From an uncultured Collinsella sp. (GTDB taxonomy: Bacteria; Actinomycetota; Coriobacteriia; Coriobacteriales; Coriobacteriaceae), in NCBI GenBank assembly GCA_900542635.1, contig UQOJ01000018.1, positions 1-34,856 on the forward strand: 34,856 nt of DNA, read 5' to 3'. The translations under genes were made by a program, and so were the position numbers. The notes below the pieces were generated by a model. It worked only from the letters and a program-made list of their open reading frames with translations, made no database searches and had not been told where the DNA came from. Shown in pieces: positions 24,097-32,462 of the stretch (the stretch's first letter is position 1; the number at the start of each line of letters is the position of its first letter).

Positions 24097-25258
24097 CCGT
24101 CCGGTTCGGGTCTTATATATTGCTAGAGGGATAAGCGAAATAGGCAATTGGTGTGCGAATATTGCTTTGCCAATGCTGATTTACGAGGTAACTCACGATG
24201 TTTCTGCAACTGCTTTGATGGTCTGCTGCAGATTTGCCCCCTCTCTGTTTTCAGTTGCGCTCGCGCAGCTGCCTCAGAAGATGGGTATCGGGACACTGCA
24301 GGCCATGAGATTGGCAGACTTAATTCGCGCGGGATTATTCGTTTGCTATATTTTTGTTGATAGTAAATGGAGTATGTTTACTATTACGTGCGCGGTATCG
24401 CTTTGTCGAACGGTTGAAATGCCCTGCTTTTACTCGTTGTTAAGAGCCAATACGAATAGTATCAATCGCGACGTAATTAATAATTCGTTTGGGTTTCTGC
24501 AGAATTTGATGATGGTTCTGGGGCCAGTTGCCGGCGGTTTTGTTGTCGCTCAATTTGGGGCGGAGGCTGTTCTTGCATTAGACGCGCTTTCTTTTGCCGC
24601 GTCGTTCTGGTTGCTGCGAGATGTTCCGTCGGTTATCGAGGTTAATGATAAAGAGGGGATAAGCAAAAATGAAAAAAACAGGACTGCATTTAGTGATCTT
24701 AGCGCGAAGCACTTGGCAATTGGTTTCCTATTAATCGATATTTCTAGTGGCGTGGCATTCGGCTCTCTGAATTCTCTTTTGCCAGCTATTGCGCAATTGC
24801 AATTTGACTCGTCATCGATACAATACGGATTCCTTCAGAGTAGTCTTACAATCGGACTGTTGTTCGGAAATACAATATATGGTCGTTTAATTAGTGGTTC
24901 CGATTGCGTTAAATCATATTGTTTTGTGACGTATCTTGCGCTCGGTGCGTATCTGGCGTTTGGCTATCGCTATGCGTCTGGGATATCGTTTATTTTCCTT
25001 TTTATCGTCGGTGCCGGAAACGCCATTCAAGATGTGCTTCTCATAACATCGCTGCAGGATTTGGCGAGAGACGAATCTGAATCGATAAGCCTGTTTTCAA
25101 TTAGGGAGTCTTTGCAATCGGTTGCTGTTGTTATTTCAACACTCCTTGTTTCGCTGTTCACGAGCATCGCGATGTTCTCAATTCTCGTTACAGGACTTGG
25201 TGTATTTTCAATTATGATGGTAGTTGTGTTTCAATTGAATTATTTGCGAAAGATGTGA
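24074..25258 (+). CDS. MFS exporter
   Basis: This 394-residue membrane protein has about 12 hydrophobic segments of the MFS_3 type (enterobactin-exporter/macrolide-efflux-like): start SRPVRVLYIARGISEIGNWC, a central loop VNDKEGISKNEKNRT (~195-210), and the family's NSFGFLQNLMMVLGPVAGGFVVAQFG segment. The ATG at 24074 lies inside the DUF2087 gene (a GTG at 24071 is also possible). Stop and next start are 7 bases apart. It is the only transporter of the cluster, so I infer that it exports the peptide product or gives self-protection. AT-rich codon use matches the neighbouring cluster genes. Confidence 0.85.
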   Translation: MFTVLRASRPVRVLYIARGISEIGNWCANIALPMLIYEVTHDVSATALMVCCRFAPSLFSVALAQLPQKMGIGTLQAMRLADLIRAGLFVCYIFVDSKWSMFTITCAVSLCRTVEMPCFYSLLRANTNSINRDVINNSFGFLQNLMMVLGPVAGGFVVAQFGAEAVLALDALSFAASFWLLRDVPSVIEVNDKEGISKNEKNRTAFSDLSAKHLAIGFLLIDISSGVAFGSLNSLLPAIAQLQFDSSSIQYGFLQSSLTIGLLFGNTIYGRLISGSDCVKSYCFVTYLALGAYLAFGYRYASGISFIFLFIVGAGNAIQDVLLITSLQDLARDESESISLFSIRESLQSVAVVISTLLVSLFTSIAMFSILVTGLGVFSIMMVVVFQLNYLRKM

Positions 25259-25265
25259 CGTTGAT

Positions 25266-27587
25266 ATGCCTAAAACGCTTTTAGTATTTCCCCCAGGATG
25301 GAGTCCAGTGGGGCCGTATCTTGCCTTGCCTGTTTTGAAGTCATATCTTCAAGAGGTTGAACAATATAAAGTTGACATCGTTGACTTAAACGTGGAATTT
25401 TACGATGACCTCCTATCTTTTAGACATGTCGAAGAGTGCTGTAAAAGGTATCGGGAATCAAAGGATTCGTTTAGTTCGAATGTTCAATTAACAATCGAGT
25501 TGATACAAAAGTCAGCACTTAATGTTGACGAGGCAAAAGATATTTTCAGATCGAAGAGATACTTTAATCTAAAAGAAAGACAATATGCTGAAAACATTTT
25601 TAGAAATGCACTCTATATCATAAATCACGTCTCATATGGAGTTAAATACACGTTCAACTCCATAGATCTGCCCTATGATTATTATTCGACACCAGAAATA
25701 ATGAAATCGCTTGCGGATACCTTGTATAATCCGTTTATTTCCTTCTATGAAACTGCCTTTCTTAAGCGTATTCAGAGGGAAAAAATCGAGTTTATTGGGA
25801 TTTCGGTGAGCGGCTGTTTCCAATTGATTTCTGCAGTTACGTTAGCGAAACTGATTAAAGAAGAATGTCCATCTGTTAAACATGTCTCATTGGGCGGCAA
25901 TTACATTACTCGTTTAGCAGATGACTGCATGAAAGAATGGCATCCCTTTTTTGAATACATTGATTCGATAATGATGTATGACGGCGAAGAGTCGCTTGCA
26001 CGTCTTCTTGAGGCTCTTGACTCTGGTGATGACAATCTCGACTGTGTTCCAAACCTTTGCCATGCTAAAGGTGGAAAGATATATAAAAACCATCGGATTG
26101 AGCAAACATTTATCAACGATACAGTTCCCGATTTCGATGGCTTCGCCCTTTCTAAATACTTCATGCCTGAGTTAATATTGCCGGTTTATTCTTCTAGGCA
26201 GTGTTTTAATCATTGCGCCTTCTGCACCATTCCCGGTGCTACCGGTGGTTGTTACCGAAAGATGCCTATATCGAGAGTATTTGAAATAATGTGTCGGTTA
26301 AATGAAAAATACGGCACGAGAGTTTTCTCTTTTGTGGATGAAACATTCGAAGGCAAAAGAATGGAGCAACTCGCGGATGAAATAAACGCATCGGGAAAAA
26401 CGTTTTTCTGGCATGGAGAAACGAGGTTCTCTCCAACCCTAAGTACAGACGTTTTCAACAAGATATACCAAAGTGGATGTAGGCAGATTCAGTTTGGCCT
26501 CGAGTCATACAACCAAAGAGTTCTTGATCTAATGAAGAAGAACACGAGAGTTGATTGGATTGATCGCAATATCCATGATTGTCTCAATGCGGGTATTCCT
26601 GTTCATCTATTCTTTATGATTGGCTTTCCGACCGAAACTAAAGAAGAGGCTCTGAACACCTTAGCTTATACAGAGAATGTTTTGAATTATTCAAAACAGG
26701 TATGTGGTGTTCCATATTCCACGAGAGGATTTACGAATTTTGGTCTCGTTATGGGGTCGGATGTTTGGAATCATCCCGATAAGTATGGTGTCTCTGTAAT
26801 GCCGAAGTCCCAATATGAGGATTTGCGCCTCGAAGTGGATTATGTTTCAGGCACTGGTTTAACTTTAAATGAAGCAAAATCCTTATCTGATGAGCATCAT
26901 ATTGATTTTTATATGCAAGAAGTCATAAACGGTAGCGACACAATTGACTTGCCCCAGCGGCTTCATATTTCAGAGGTGACCTGGATCCTAGATTCTATTC
27001 ACGCTGTTAGGTATAAGGGACATTTGACCAAAGTAAAGCGACGGCTGACTAGTCTAAATCCAGCTGATCGAATCTGGCTGGATTCCAAGACCTCTGTCGT
27101 GCTCGTTGAGCCATTTGCCTACTTCTATAATTCTGAATACCATCATGTCTATGCTGTTTCCCAGTTGGTATACCTTAAGTTGGCCCGTTTATTGGAGGCC
27201 GATTGTAGCATTTCTCTTATCCTTGATCAGGGCGATCTCGAGCTGACAAGGGCGATAGAAGAACTGTTGCATTATGGATTGCTGAATACAAATATCGATG
27301 CCGATTATGTAATGCACGATAATGGTTTTCAATTGGTTAAAAGTTCGTTTGTGAAAGAAGTCGGACGCTCAAAAGAGGGGTTAAGAGTACTGCTGAGTTG
27401 TGCCACCCATAGAATGTGTGCGGTTAATGATTTTTCATTCGCTTTGCTTTCGTTGTTTGAAAAGCCGATTACTAAGAACGAGGTGCGCGACATTTTGAAA
27501 AAAGAGGGACTATCGGCAAGCGAGGAGCAATTAAACAAGTTGGTTGATAATTGCATGAAAGCAGATATACTACAATTGATTAGATAG
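25266..27587 (+). CDS. B12-type radical SAM peptide maturase candidate
   Basis: This 773-residue protein opens with KTLLVFPPGWSP and a Rossmann-like region to ~230 (FIGISVSGCFQLISAVTLAK, HVSLGGNYITRL) as in B12-binding radical SAM enzymes. The radical SAM core at ~300-560 carries the iron-sulfur ligands Cys313, Cys317 and Cys320 (CxxxCxxC), then FSFVDETFE, FGLESYNQRVLDLM and FFMIGFPTET. After ~600 two winged-helix-like segments follow (~627-690 and ~720-773), reminiscent of RiPP recognition elements or PqqD. This layout is that of ribosomal-peptide maturation radical SAM proteins. SD sequence before ATG 25266 is weak. A 36-codon gene follows 13 bases downstream. Reaction unknown. Confidence 0.82.
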   Translation: MPKTLLVFPPGWSPVGPYLALPVLKSYLQEVEQYKVDIVDLNVEFYDDLLSFRHVEECCKRYRESKDSFSSNVQLTIELIQKSALNVDEAKDIFRSKRYFNLKERQYAENIFRNALYIINHVSYGVKYTFNSIDLPYDYYSTPEIMKSLADTLYNPFISFYETAFLKRIQREKIEFIGISVSGCFQLISAVTLAKLIKEECPSVKHVSLGGNYITRLADDCMKEWHPFFEYIDSIMMYDGEESLARLLEALDSGDDNLDCVPNLCHAKGGKIYKNHRIEQTFINDTVPDFDGFALSKYFMPELILPVYSSRQCFNHCAFCTIPGATGGCYRKMPISRVFEIMCRLNEKYGTRVFSFVDETFEGKRMEQLADEINASGKTFFWHGETRFSPTLSTDVFNKIYQSGCRQIQFGLESYNQRVLDLMKKNTRVDWIDRNIHDCLNAGIPVHLFFMIGFPTETKEEALNTLAYTENVLNYSKQVCGVPYSTRGFTNFGLVMGSDVWNHPDKYGVSVMPKSQYEDLRLEVDYVSGTGLTLNEAKSLSDEHHIDFYMQEVINGSDTIDLPQRLHISEVTWILDSIHAVRYKGHLTKVKRRLTSLNPADRIWLDSKTSVVLVEPFAYFYNSEYHHVYAVSQLVYLKLARLLEADCSISLILDQGDLELTRAIEELLHYGLLNTNIDADYVMHDNGFQLVKSSFVKEVGRSKEGLRVLLSCATHRMCAVNDFSFALLSLFEKPITKNEVRDILKKEGLSASEEQLNKLVDNCMKADILQLIR

Positions 27588-27600
27588 AGGAGGTTTCTGC

Positions 27601-27711
27601 ATGGACGTTATTAACAAAGATCTCTTGGAGCAACTGAAAGAGTTTCAGGAAGAGGGCGTCGTGGTAGAAGTGTTCGACTTTGAGGACTACATGGATAAAT
27701 TCTGCCATTAG
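27601..27711 (+). CDS. Putative RiPP precursor peptide (36 residues)
   Basis: A 36-codon ORF has the best ribosome binding site of the cluster, AGGAGGT at 27588-27594, 6 bases before the ATG, and begins 13 bases after the radical SAM stop. The peptide starts MDVINKDLLEQLKEFQEEG, an amphipathic acidic leader-like helix, continues VVVEVFDFEDY and ends MDKFCH. The C-terminal part offers Val, Phe, Asp, Tyr, Lys and a single Cys as modification targets. A strong terminator follows, so it is the final gene of the operon. Small size, acidic leader and position beside a maturase and exporter argue for a precursor. It has no homologue I recognise and is too short for ordinary ORF calling. Confidence 0.7.
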   Translation: MDVINKDLLEQLKEFQEEGVVVEVFDFEDYMDKFCH

Positions 27712-27735
27712 TTTCGGAATTTACTCGCCTCGCTT

Positions 27736-27769
27736 AAAGGAGAAGTCGATTATCGATTTCTCCTTTTTT
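27736..27769 (+). terminator. Terminator of the peptide operon
   Basis: A 14-bp stem (27736-27749 with 27753-27766, one wobble) is followed by a run of T. It closes the operon 24 bases after the 36-codon ORF. Bases 27770-27899 before nadE hold a weak CCTCTC/GGGAGG hairpin and no gene. Confidence 0.88.
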
Positions 27770-27899
27770 AATTAAAGATATTTTTGAAATACATGCTCTT
27801 AGCACAGGTTGGCCTCTCGGTAAACTGGGAGGTTGCTTTGGCTAGTTAGAGATATGTGAACGTCCGTTAGACTGAATCTCAGGGTAGAAGGGGCCTCCA

Positions 27900-29900
27900 G
27901 TGTCCAGATCAACAAGGCAATGCTGCGTTTCGGCTAATAAGAACGATGGCTTTTTGCGTGTGGCGGCGGCGTCGCCGCAGATTCGCGTGGCCGATGTCGA
28001 GGGCAATGCCGAGGTTGCGCTGGCGGCTGTTCGCGAGGCTGCCGAGCGCGGCGTTCGCGCGCTGGTGCTGCCCGAGCTTAACCTGACCGGCTATACCGCG
28101 GCCGATCTGTTCCATAACCGCACGCTGCTGCATGCCTGCGAAGCGGCGCTGGTGCGCATCCTCGATGAAACCCGTGAGCTGCCGATCGTCTTCACGGTCG
28201 GTCTTCCCGTTGCGGTGGCTGAGAACATCTACAACTGCGCCGCCGTGTGCTGCGCGGGCGAGCTTTTGGGCCTCACGGCCAAGAAGTATCTGCCCAACTA
28301 TGGCGAGTTCTACGAGCGCCGCTGGTTTGCTCCGGCGCCCGCAGATCCTGTGTGGATCGAGTTTGCCGGTCAGGGTCCGGTTCCGCTGGGTTCGGGGCTT
28401 GTCTACCGCTGCTGTGATGAAGGTGCCGAGGATATGGTGCTGGGCGTTGAGGTCTGCGAGGACCTGTGGGTGCCGGCGCCCCCTTCGACCGAGATGGCGC
28501 TTGCCGGTGCGACGGTGATCCTCAATCCGTCGGCTTCGGACGAGATTATCGGTAAGGCGGATTACCGCCGCAGCCTCATTTCCAACCAGAGCGCGCGCCT
28601 GTACTGCGCTTATGCCTACGCGGACGCGAGCGAGGGCGAGTCCACGACCGACATGGTCTTTGCGGGCGAGAACCTTATCTACGAAAACGGCTCCAAGCTC
28701 GCCGCGACCAAATTGCTTACCTGCGATATGGCCATCGCCGACGTTGACCTTGACCGCCTGATTGCTGAGCGCCGTCGCTCGACGACGTGGACGCGCGCCG
28801 ACGATGCGCCGGAGGCCACGACCGTTGAGTTTTCGTTTGAGGGCGTGCTGGCCGAAGAACCTGTCCTGCGCGATGCCCCTGATATCGACCGCGTTTTCCC
28901 GCGCGCACCCTTTGTGCCGGCCGACCATGGTGACCTGGCCGAGCGCTGCGAGACGATCCTCGATCTGCAGACTGCGGGCCTCAAGACCCGCCTTGCCCAC
29001 ACGGGTACCAAGGCTGCGGTCATCGGCCTTTCGGGCGGCTTGGACTCCACGCTAGCGCTGCTTGTGACCGTGCGCGCCTTCGATGCACTGGGACTGCCGC
29101 GCACGGGAATCACGGCGGTTTCCATGCCCGGCTTTGGCACGACGCACCGCACTAAGTCCAATGCCGAGTCGCTCGCTCGTGACTTGGGCGTGAGCTTCCG
29201 CGAGGTCTCGATCCATGCTGCCGTGGAGCAGCACTTCAAGGACATTGAGCACGATCCGACCGTCCAAGACGTGACCTACGAGAACAGCCAGGCGCGCGAG
29301 CGTACGCAGATTCTGATGGATCTGGCCAACCAGGCTGGCGGTTTTGTCATCGGCACGGGCGACCTGTCGGAGCTGGCGCTCGGCTGGGCTACCTATAACG
29401 GCGACCACATGAGCATGTACGCCGTCAACGCGAGCGTGCCCAAGACGCTTGTGCGCCATCTGGTACGCTATGCGGCCGATGTCTTTGGCGGGCGTATTGC
29501 CGAGGTCTTGCTCGATATCCTCGATACGCCGGTGTCCCCCGAGCTTCTACCGCCCACGGGCGACGGCGAGATTGCGCAGAAGACCGAGGATTTGGTGGGC
29601 CCGTACGAGCTGCACGACTACTTCCTCTACTACCTGCTGCGTTTTGGCTTTGAGCCTGGCAAGATCTACCGCATGGCGCTCAAGAGCTTCGAGGGCGTCT
29701 ACGACGCCAAGACCGTCCACACGTGGCTACGTACGTTCTACCGTCGCTTCTTTGCCCAGCAGTTTAAGCGCAGCTGCCTGCCCGATGGTCCCAAGGTGGG
29801 CTCGGTGACGCTCAGCCCGCGCGGCGATTGGCGTATGCCGAGTGACGCTAGCTCGCGTCTGTGGCTTGCGCAGATCGACGCGCTCAATCCAGTTGACTAA
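27900..29900 (+). CDS. nadE: Glutamine-dependent NAD+ synthetase
   Basis: This 666-residue two-domain enzyme converts deamido-NAD to NAD with glutamine and ATP. The N-terminal nitrilase-type glutaminase (residues ~20-300) shows the Glu-Lys-Cys triad in PELNLTGY, AKKYLPNYGEFYE and GVEVCEDLW. The C-terminal synthetase begins near 360 with the ATP pyrophosphatase loop GLSGGLDST and contains GTGDLSELALGW. The GTG at 27900 is the only plausible start near the conserved DGFLRVAAASPQIRVAD opening. Codon use returns to the GC-rich style of the chromosome, marking the right edge of the peptide island. A strong terminator follows. Confidence 0.95.
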   Translation: MSRSTRQCCVSANKNDGFLRVAAASPQIRVADVEGNAEVALAAVREAAERGVRALVLPELNLTGYTAADLFHNRTLLHACEAALVRILDETRELPIVFTVGLPVAVAENIYNCAAVCCAGELLGLTAKKYLPNYGEFYERRWFAPAPADPVWIEFAGQGPVPLGSGLVYRCCDEGAEDMVLGVEVCEDLWVPAPPSTEMALAGATVILNPSASDEIIGKADYRRSLISNQSARLYCAYAYADASEGESTTDMVFAGENLIYENGSKLAATKLLTCDMAIADVDLDRLIAERRRSTTWTRADDAPEATTVEFSFEGVLAEEPVLRDAPDIDRVFPRAPFVPADHGDLAERCETILDLQTAGLKTRLAHTGTKAAVIGLSGGLDSTLALLVTVRAFDALGLPRTGITAVSMPGFGTTHRTKSNAESLARDLGVSFREVSIHAAVEQHFKDIEHDPTVQDVTYENSQARERTQILMDLANQAGGFVIGTGDLSELALGWATYNGDHMSMYAVNASVPKTLVRHLVRYAADVFGGRIAEVLLDILDTPVSPELLPPTGDGEIAQKTEDLVGPYELHDYFLYYLLRFGFEPGKIYRMALKSFEGVYDAKTVHTWLRTFYRRFFAQQFKRSCLPDGPKVGSVTLSPRGDWRMPSDASSRLWLAQIDALNPVD

Positions 29901-29968
29901 GGTTGGCTAAATTGAACCAATACGGGGGTTGCAAGCGTTACACTTTTGCAATCTGATGGCCCGTATCG

Positions 29969-30002
29969 CGCGGCGCTCTTGTCGGAGCGCCGCGTTTTTT
30001 AT
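29969..30002 (+). terminator. Terminator of nadE, close to next start
   Basis: CGCGGCGCTC (29969-29978) pairs with GAGCGCCGCG (29985-29994), then six or more T. Only about 17 bases separate it from the aminotransferase ATG. Confidence 0.88.
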
Positions 30003-30018
30003 ATCGAAAGGTGGCACC

Positions 30019-31182
30019 ATGCAGGCATCGCAGCGTCTCGACCGCTTTGGCGCGGAGGTCTTCGCCTCGCTCAACAACAAACTTCTCGCGCTGAAGGCTC
30101 AGGGTAAGACCATTTATAACATGAGCGTGGGCACGCCCGACTTTAAGCCGTACGACCACGTGGTCGAGGCGCTCACACAAGCCGCCCAAGATCCCGAGAT
30201 GTGGAAGTATGCCCTGCGCGACCTGCCCGAACTCAAGCAGGCCGTGTGCGATTACTATGAGCGTCGCTTTGGCGTTTCGGGCATTACGCCGTCTATGGTG
30301 CAGTCGTGCAACGGCACTCAGGAGGGCGTGGGTCATTTGGGCCTGGCCCTGCTCGATCCGGGTGACACCATTCTGGTTCCCGATCCGTGCTACCCGGTCT
30401 TTGAGGCGGGTGCGAAGATCGCCGATGCCAAGCTCGAGTACTATCCGCTGGTTGCCGAGCACAATTACCTGCCCTATGTGGCGGGCATCGATCCCGAAGT
30501 GGCCGACCGCGCCAAGTATATGATCGTGTCGCTGCCCGCCAACCCGGTGGGCTCGGTGGGCACGCCCGAGATCTACGAGGAGATCATCGCTTTTGCCCGC
30601 GAGCACGACCTGCTCATCGTCCATGACAACGCGTACTCCGACATCGTGTTCGACGGCGAGCCGGGCGGCAGCTTCTTGCAGTATCCCGGTGCGCTCGAGG
30701 TGGGCGTTGAGTTCTTCTCGCTCTCCAAGTCGTTTAACGTCACCGGTGCTCGCATCGGCTTTTTGGTCGGCCGCGAGGACGTGGTCTCTGCCTTTGCCAA
30801 GCTACGCGGCCAGATCGACTTCGGTATGTTCTTCCCGATCCAGAAGGCTGCTATCGCTTGCCTGAACGGTCCGCGTGATGAGGTCGAGGCGCAGCGTCTG
30901 AAGTACCAGGAGCGCCGCGATGCCCTGTGCGACGGTCTTGAGGGCCTGGGCTGGGAGCGTCCCAACGCGCATGGCTCTATGTTTGTGTGGGCCAAGCTTC
31001 CCGGTGGTCGCACCGATTCCATGGCGTTTTGCGAGGAGCTCATGGAGAAGGCCGGTGTTGTGGTGACGCCGGGCGCGAGCTTTGGTCCTTCGGGCGAGGG
31101 GCACGTGCGCATGGCGCTGGTCCTGCCGCCCGATCAGATCGCTTTGGCTGTCGAGGCCATTCGCGAGGCGGGTCTGTATTAG
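30019..31182 (+). CDS. Class I/II pyridoxal-phosphate aminotransferase
   Basis: This 387-residue fold-type I aminotransferase of the AspC/LL-DAP/alanine group has SVGTPDFKP (~37-45), the cofactor loop SCNGTQEGV, LPANPVGSVG, HDNAYSDIVFDG, the cofactor lysine in FSLSKSFNVTGARIGF and the closing FGPSGEGHVRMALV with the carboxylate-binding Arg. The substrate pair is not fixed by these motifs. ATG 30019 follows AAAGGTGG. It lies directly behind the nadE terminator. Housekeeping amino-acid metabolism is likely (diaminopimelate, alanine or aromatic amino acids). Confidence 0.9.
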   Translation: MQASQRLDRFGAEVFASLNNKLLALKAQGKTIYNMSVGTPDFKPYDHVVEALTQAAQDPEMWKYALRDLPELKQAVCDYYERRFGVSGITPSMVQSCNGTQEGVGHLGLALLDPGDTILVPDPCYPVFEAGAKIADAKLEYYPLVAEHNYLPYVAGIDPEVADRAKYMIVSLPANPVGSVGTPEIYEEIIAFAREHDLLIVHDNAYSDIVFDGEPGGSFLQYPGALEVGVEFFSLSKSFNVTGARIGFLVGREDVVSAFAKLRGQIDFGMFFPIQKAAIACLNGPRDEVEAQRLKYQERRDALCDGLEGLGWERPNAHGSMFVWAKLPGGRTDSMAFCEELMEKAGVVVTPGASFGPSGEGHVRMALVLPPDQIALAVEAIREAGLY

Positions 31183-31326
31183 AAGGCTATTCCGACTCGT
31201 CAATAGCTCGAAACCGATTTCGTGCAGTTATTTTACGAATCCTGCAAATAATTTCGGTAAACGGTCGATATTTGGCTGCGAATAGGAGCATAATCAAAGT
31301 CCCGATTGGATGTATTGGGATTACGG

Positions 31327-31361
31327 CAAGCCGCTCGGGTCGTTCCCGGGCGGCTTGTTTG
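31327..31361 (+). terminator. Terminator or attenuator in front of ldh
   Basis: A 13-bp stem with one wobble (31327-31339 with 31345-31357) and a TTTGT tail lies 24 bases before the ldh start and about 145 bases after the aminotransferase. CATAAT at 31289-31294 could be a -10 box that places the hairpin in the ldh leader. Confidence 0.65.
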
Positions 31362-31383
31362 TGGAGAGAGATGGGAGTTTCTA

Positions 31384-32334
31384 ATGGTTAACGAGAAGAA
31401 GGTCGCTATTGTCGGCTGCGGTTTCGTCGGTTCGTCTTCGGCGTTCGCGTTGATGCAGAGCGGTCTGTTCTCCGAGATGGTCCTTATCGACGTGGACAAG
31501 AACCGCGCCGAGGGTGAGGCTCTGGATATCGCGCACGGCATGACGTTTGCCGAGCCGATGAAGATCTACGCCGGCGACTATTCCGATGTCGCCGACGCCG
31601 CCATGATCGTCGTCACCGCTGGCGCTGCCCAGAAGCCCGGTGAGACCCGCCTGGACCTGGTCAACAAGAACGTCAATATCTTTAAGTCCATTATCCCCGA
31701 GATTAAGAAGTCTGGCTTTGACGGCATTCTGCTCATCGTCTCCAACCCGGTCGATGTTCTGACCTACGCCGCCATCAAGATGTCTGGCCTGCCCGAGGGC
31801 CACGTCATCGGTTCCGGCACCGTGCTCGACACTGGCCGCCTGCAGCAGATGCTTGGTGCCCACGTCGAGGTTGACCCGCGCGATGTCCAGGCCTATGTCA
31901 TGGGTGAGCACGGCGACTCCGAGTTCGTCGCTTGGTCCAGCGCTCAGGTTGCCGGCGTGCCACTGAACACCTTCTGCGAGCTTCACGGCCACCTGGAGCA
32001 TGAGGCTGCCGAGAAGCGCATCGCCGAGGACGTTAAGAACTCCGCCTACACCATCATCGAGAAGAAGCACGCCACCTACTATGGCGTCGCCATGGCCGTC
32101 AAGCGCATCTGCACCGCCGTCATGCGCGATGAGCAGACCGTTCTGCCCGTCTCCTCGCTCATGGTGGGCGAGTATGGCCTGTCCGATCTTGCCATCTCTA
32201 TGCCGACCGTCGTTGGCCGCGACGGCGTTGTCTGCCGCGTCCCCGTGCCGCTGGACGATGACGAGCAGCATGAGCTCACCGCCTCCGCCAAGGCCCTCAA
32301 GGACATCATCGACAGCGTCGACTTCTCCTGCTAA
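31384..32334 (+). CDS. ldh: L-lactate dehydrogenase
   Basis: This 316-residue NAD-dependent enzyme reduces pyruvate to L-lactate, regenerating NAD during fermentation. It shows the nucleotide loop GCGFVGSS (Gly11-Gly16), GAAQKPGETRLDL, where Gln marks lactate rather than malate specificity, SNPVDVLTY, and the catalytic histidine in GEHGDSE. Length matches bacterial LDH. ATG 31384 follows GGGAG; a longer frame from 31306 would run through the hairpin. It forms its own unit closed by the strong terminator at 32366-32400. Codons are strongly biased to C-ending, as in highly expressed genes. Confidence 0.95.
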   Translation: MVNEKKVAIVGCGFVGSSSAFALMQSGLFSEMVLIDVDKNRAEGEALDIAHGMTFAEPMKIYAGDYSDVADAAMIVVTAGAAQKPGETRLDLVNKNVNIFKSIIPEIKKSGFDGILLIVSNPVDVLTYAAIKMSGLPEGHVIGSGTVLDTGRLQQMLGAHVEVDPRDVQAYVMGEHGDSEFVAWSSAQVAGVPLNTFCELHGHLEHEAAEKRIAEDVKNSAYTIIEKKHATYYGVAMAVKRICTAVMRDEQTVLPVSSLMVGEYGLSDLAISMPTVVGRDGVVCRVPVPLDDDEQHELTASAKALKDIIDSVDFSC

Positions 32335-32365
32335 ATCGAGCTCGCTAGAGCGAAAAGCTACAATG

Positions 32366-32400
32366 AAGGCGTCCGGGCCACACGGTCCGGGCGCCTTTTT
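32366..32400 (+). terminator. Terminator of ldh
   Basis: Bases 32366-32379 pair with 32384-32397 around ACAC (two wobbles), followed by a T run. Very stable, GC-rich rho-independent terminator. Confidence 0.88.
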
Positions 32401-32410
32401 AGTGCGAGGG

Positions 32411-32432
32411 GGGGTCAGGTTACTTTGCACCA
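32411..32432 (+). repeat. Left arm of inverted repeat around Mbeg1-like gene
   Basis: A 22-base sequence with core CAGGTTACTTTGCACC matches the reverse complement of 33628-33649 at 21 of 22 positions. It lies about 30 bases before the Mbeg1-like start. Likely a dispersed REP-like element or a relic of a mobile cassette. Confidence 0.75.
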
Positions 32433-32462
32433 CCCCAATGCACCATAGTTGATGGGAGGGCC

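Noticed and set aside
27600..27711. Classifying the 36-residue peptide as a Nif11- or SCIFF-type precursor
   Set aside because: The length, single Cys and absence of a Gly-Gly-type cleavage site do not fit those families, so I left it unclassified.
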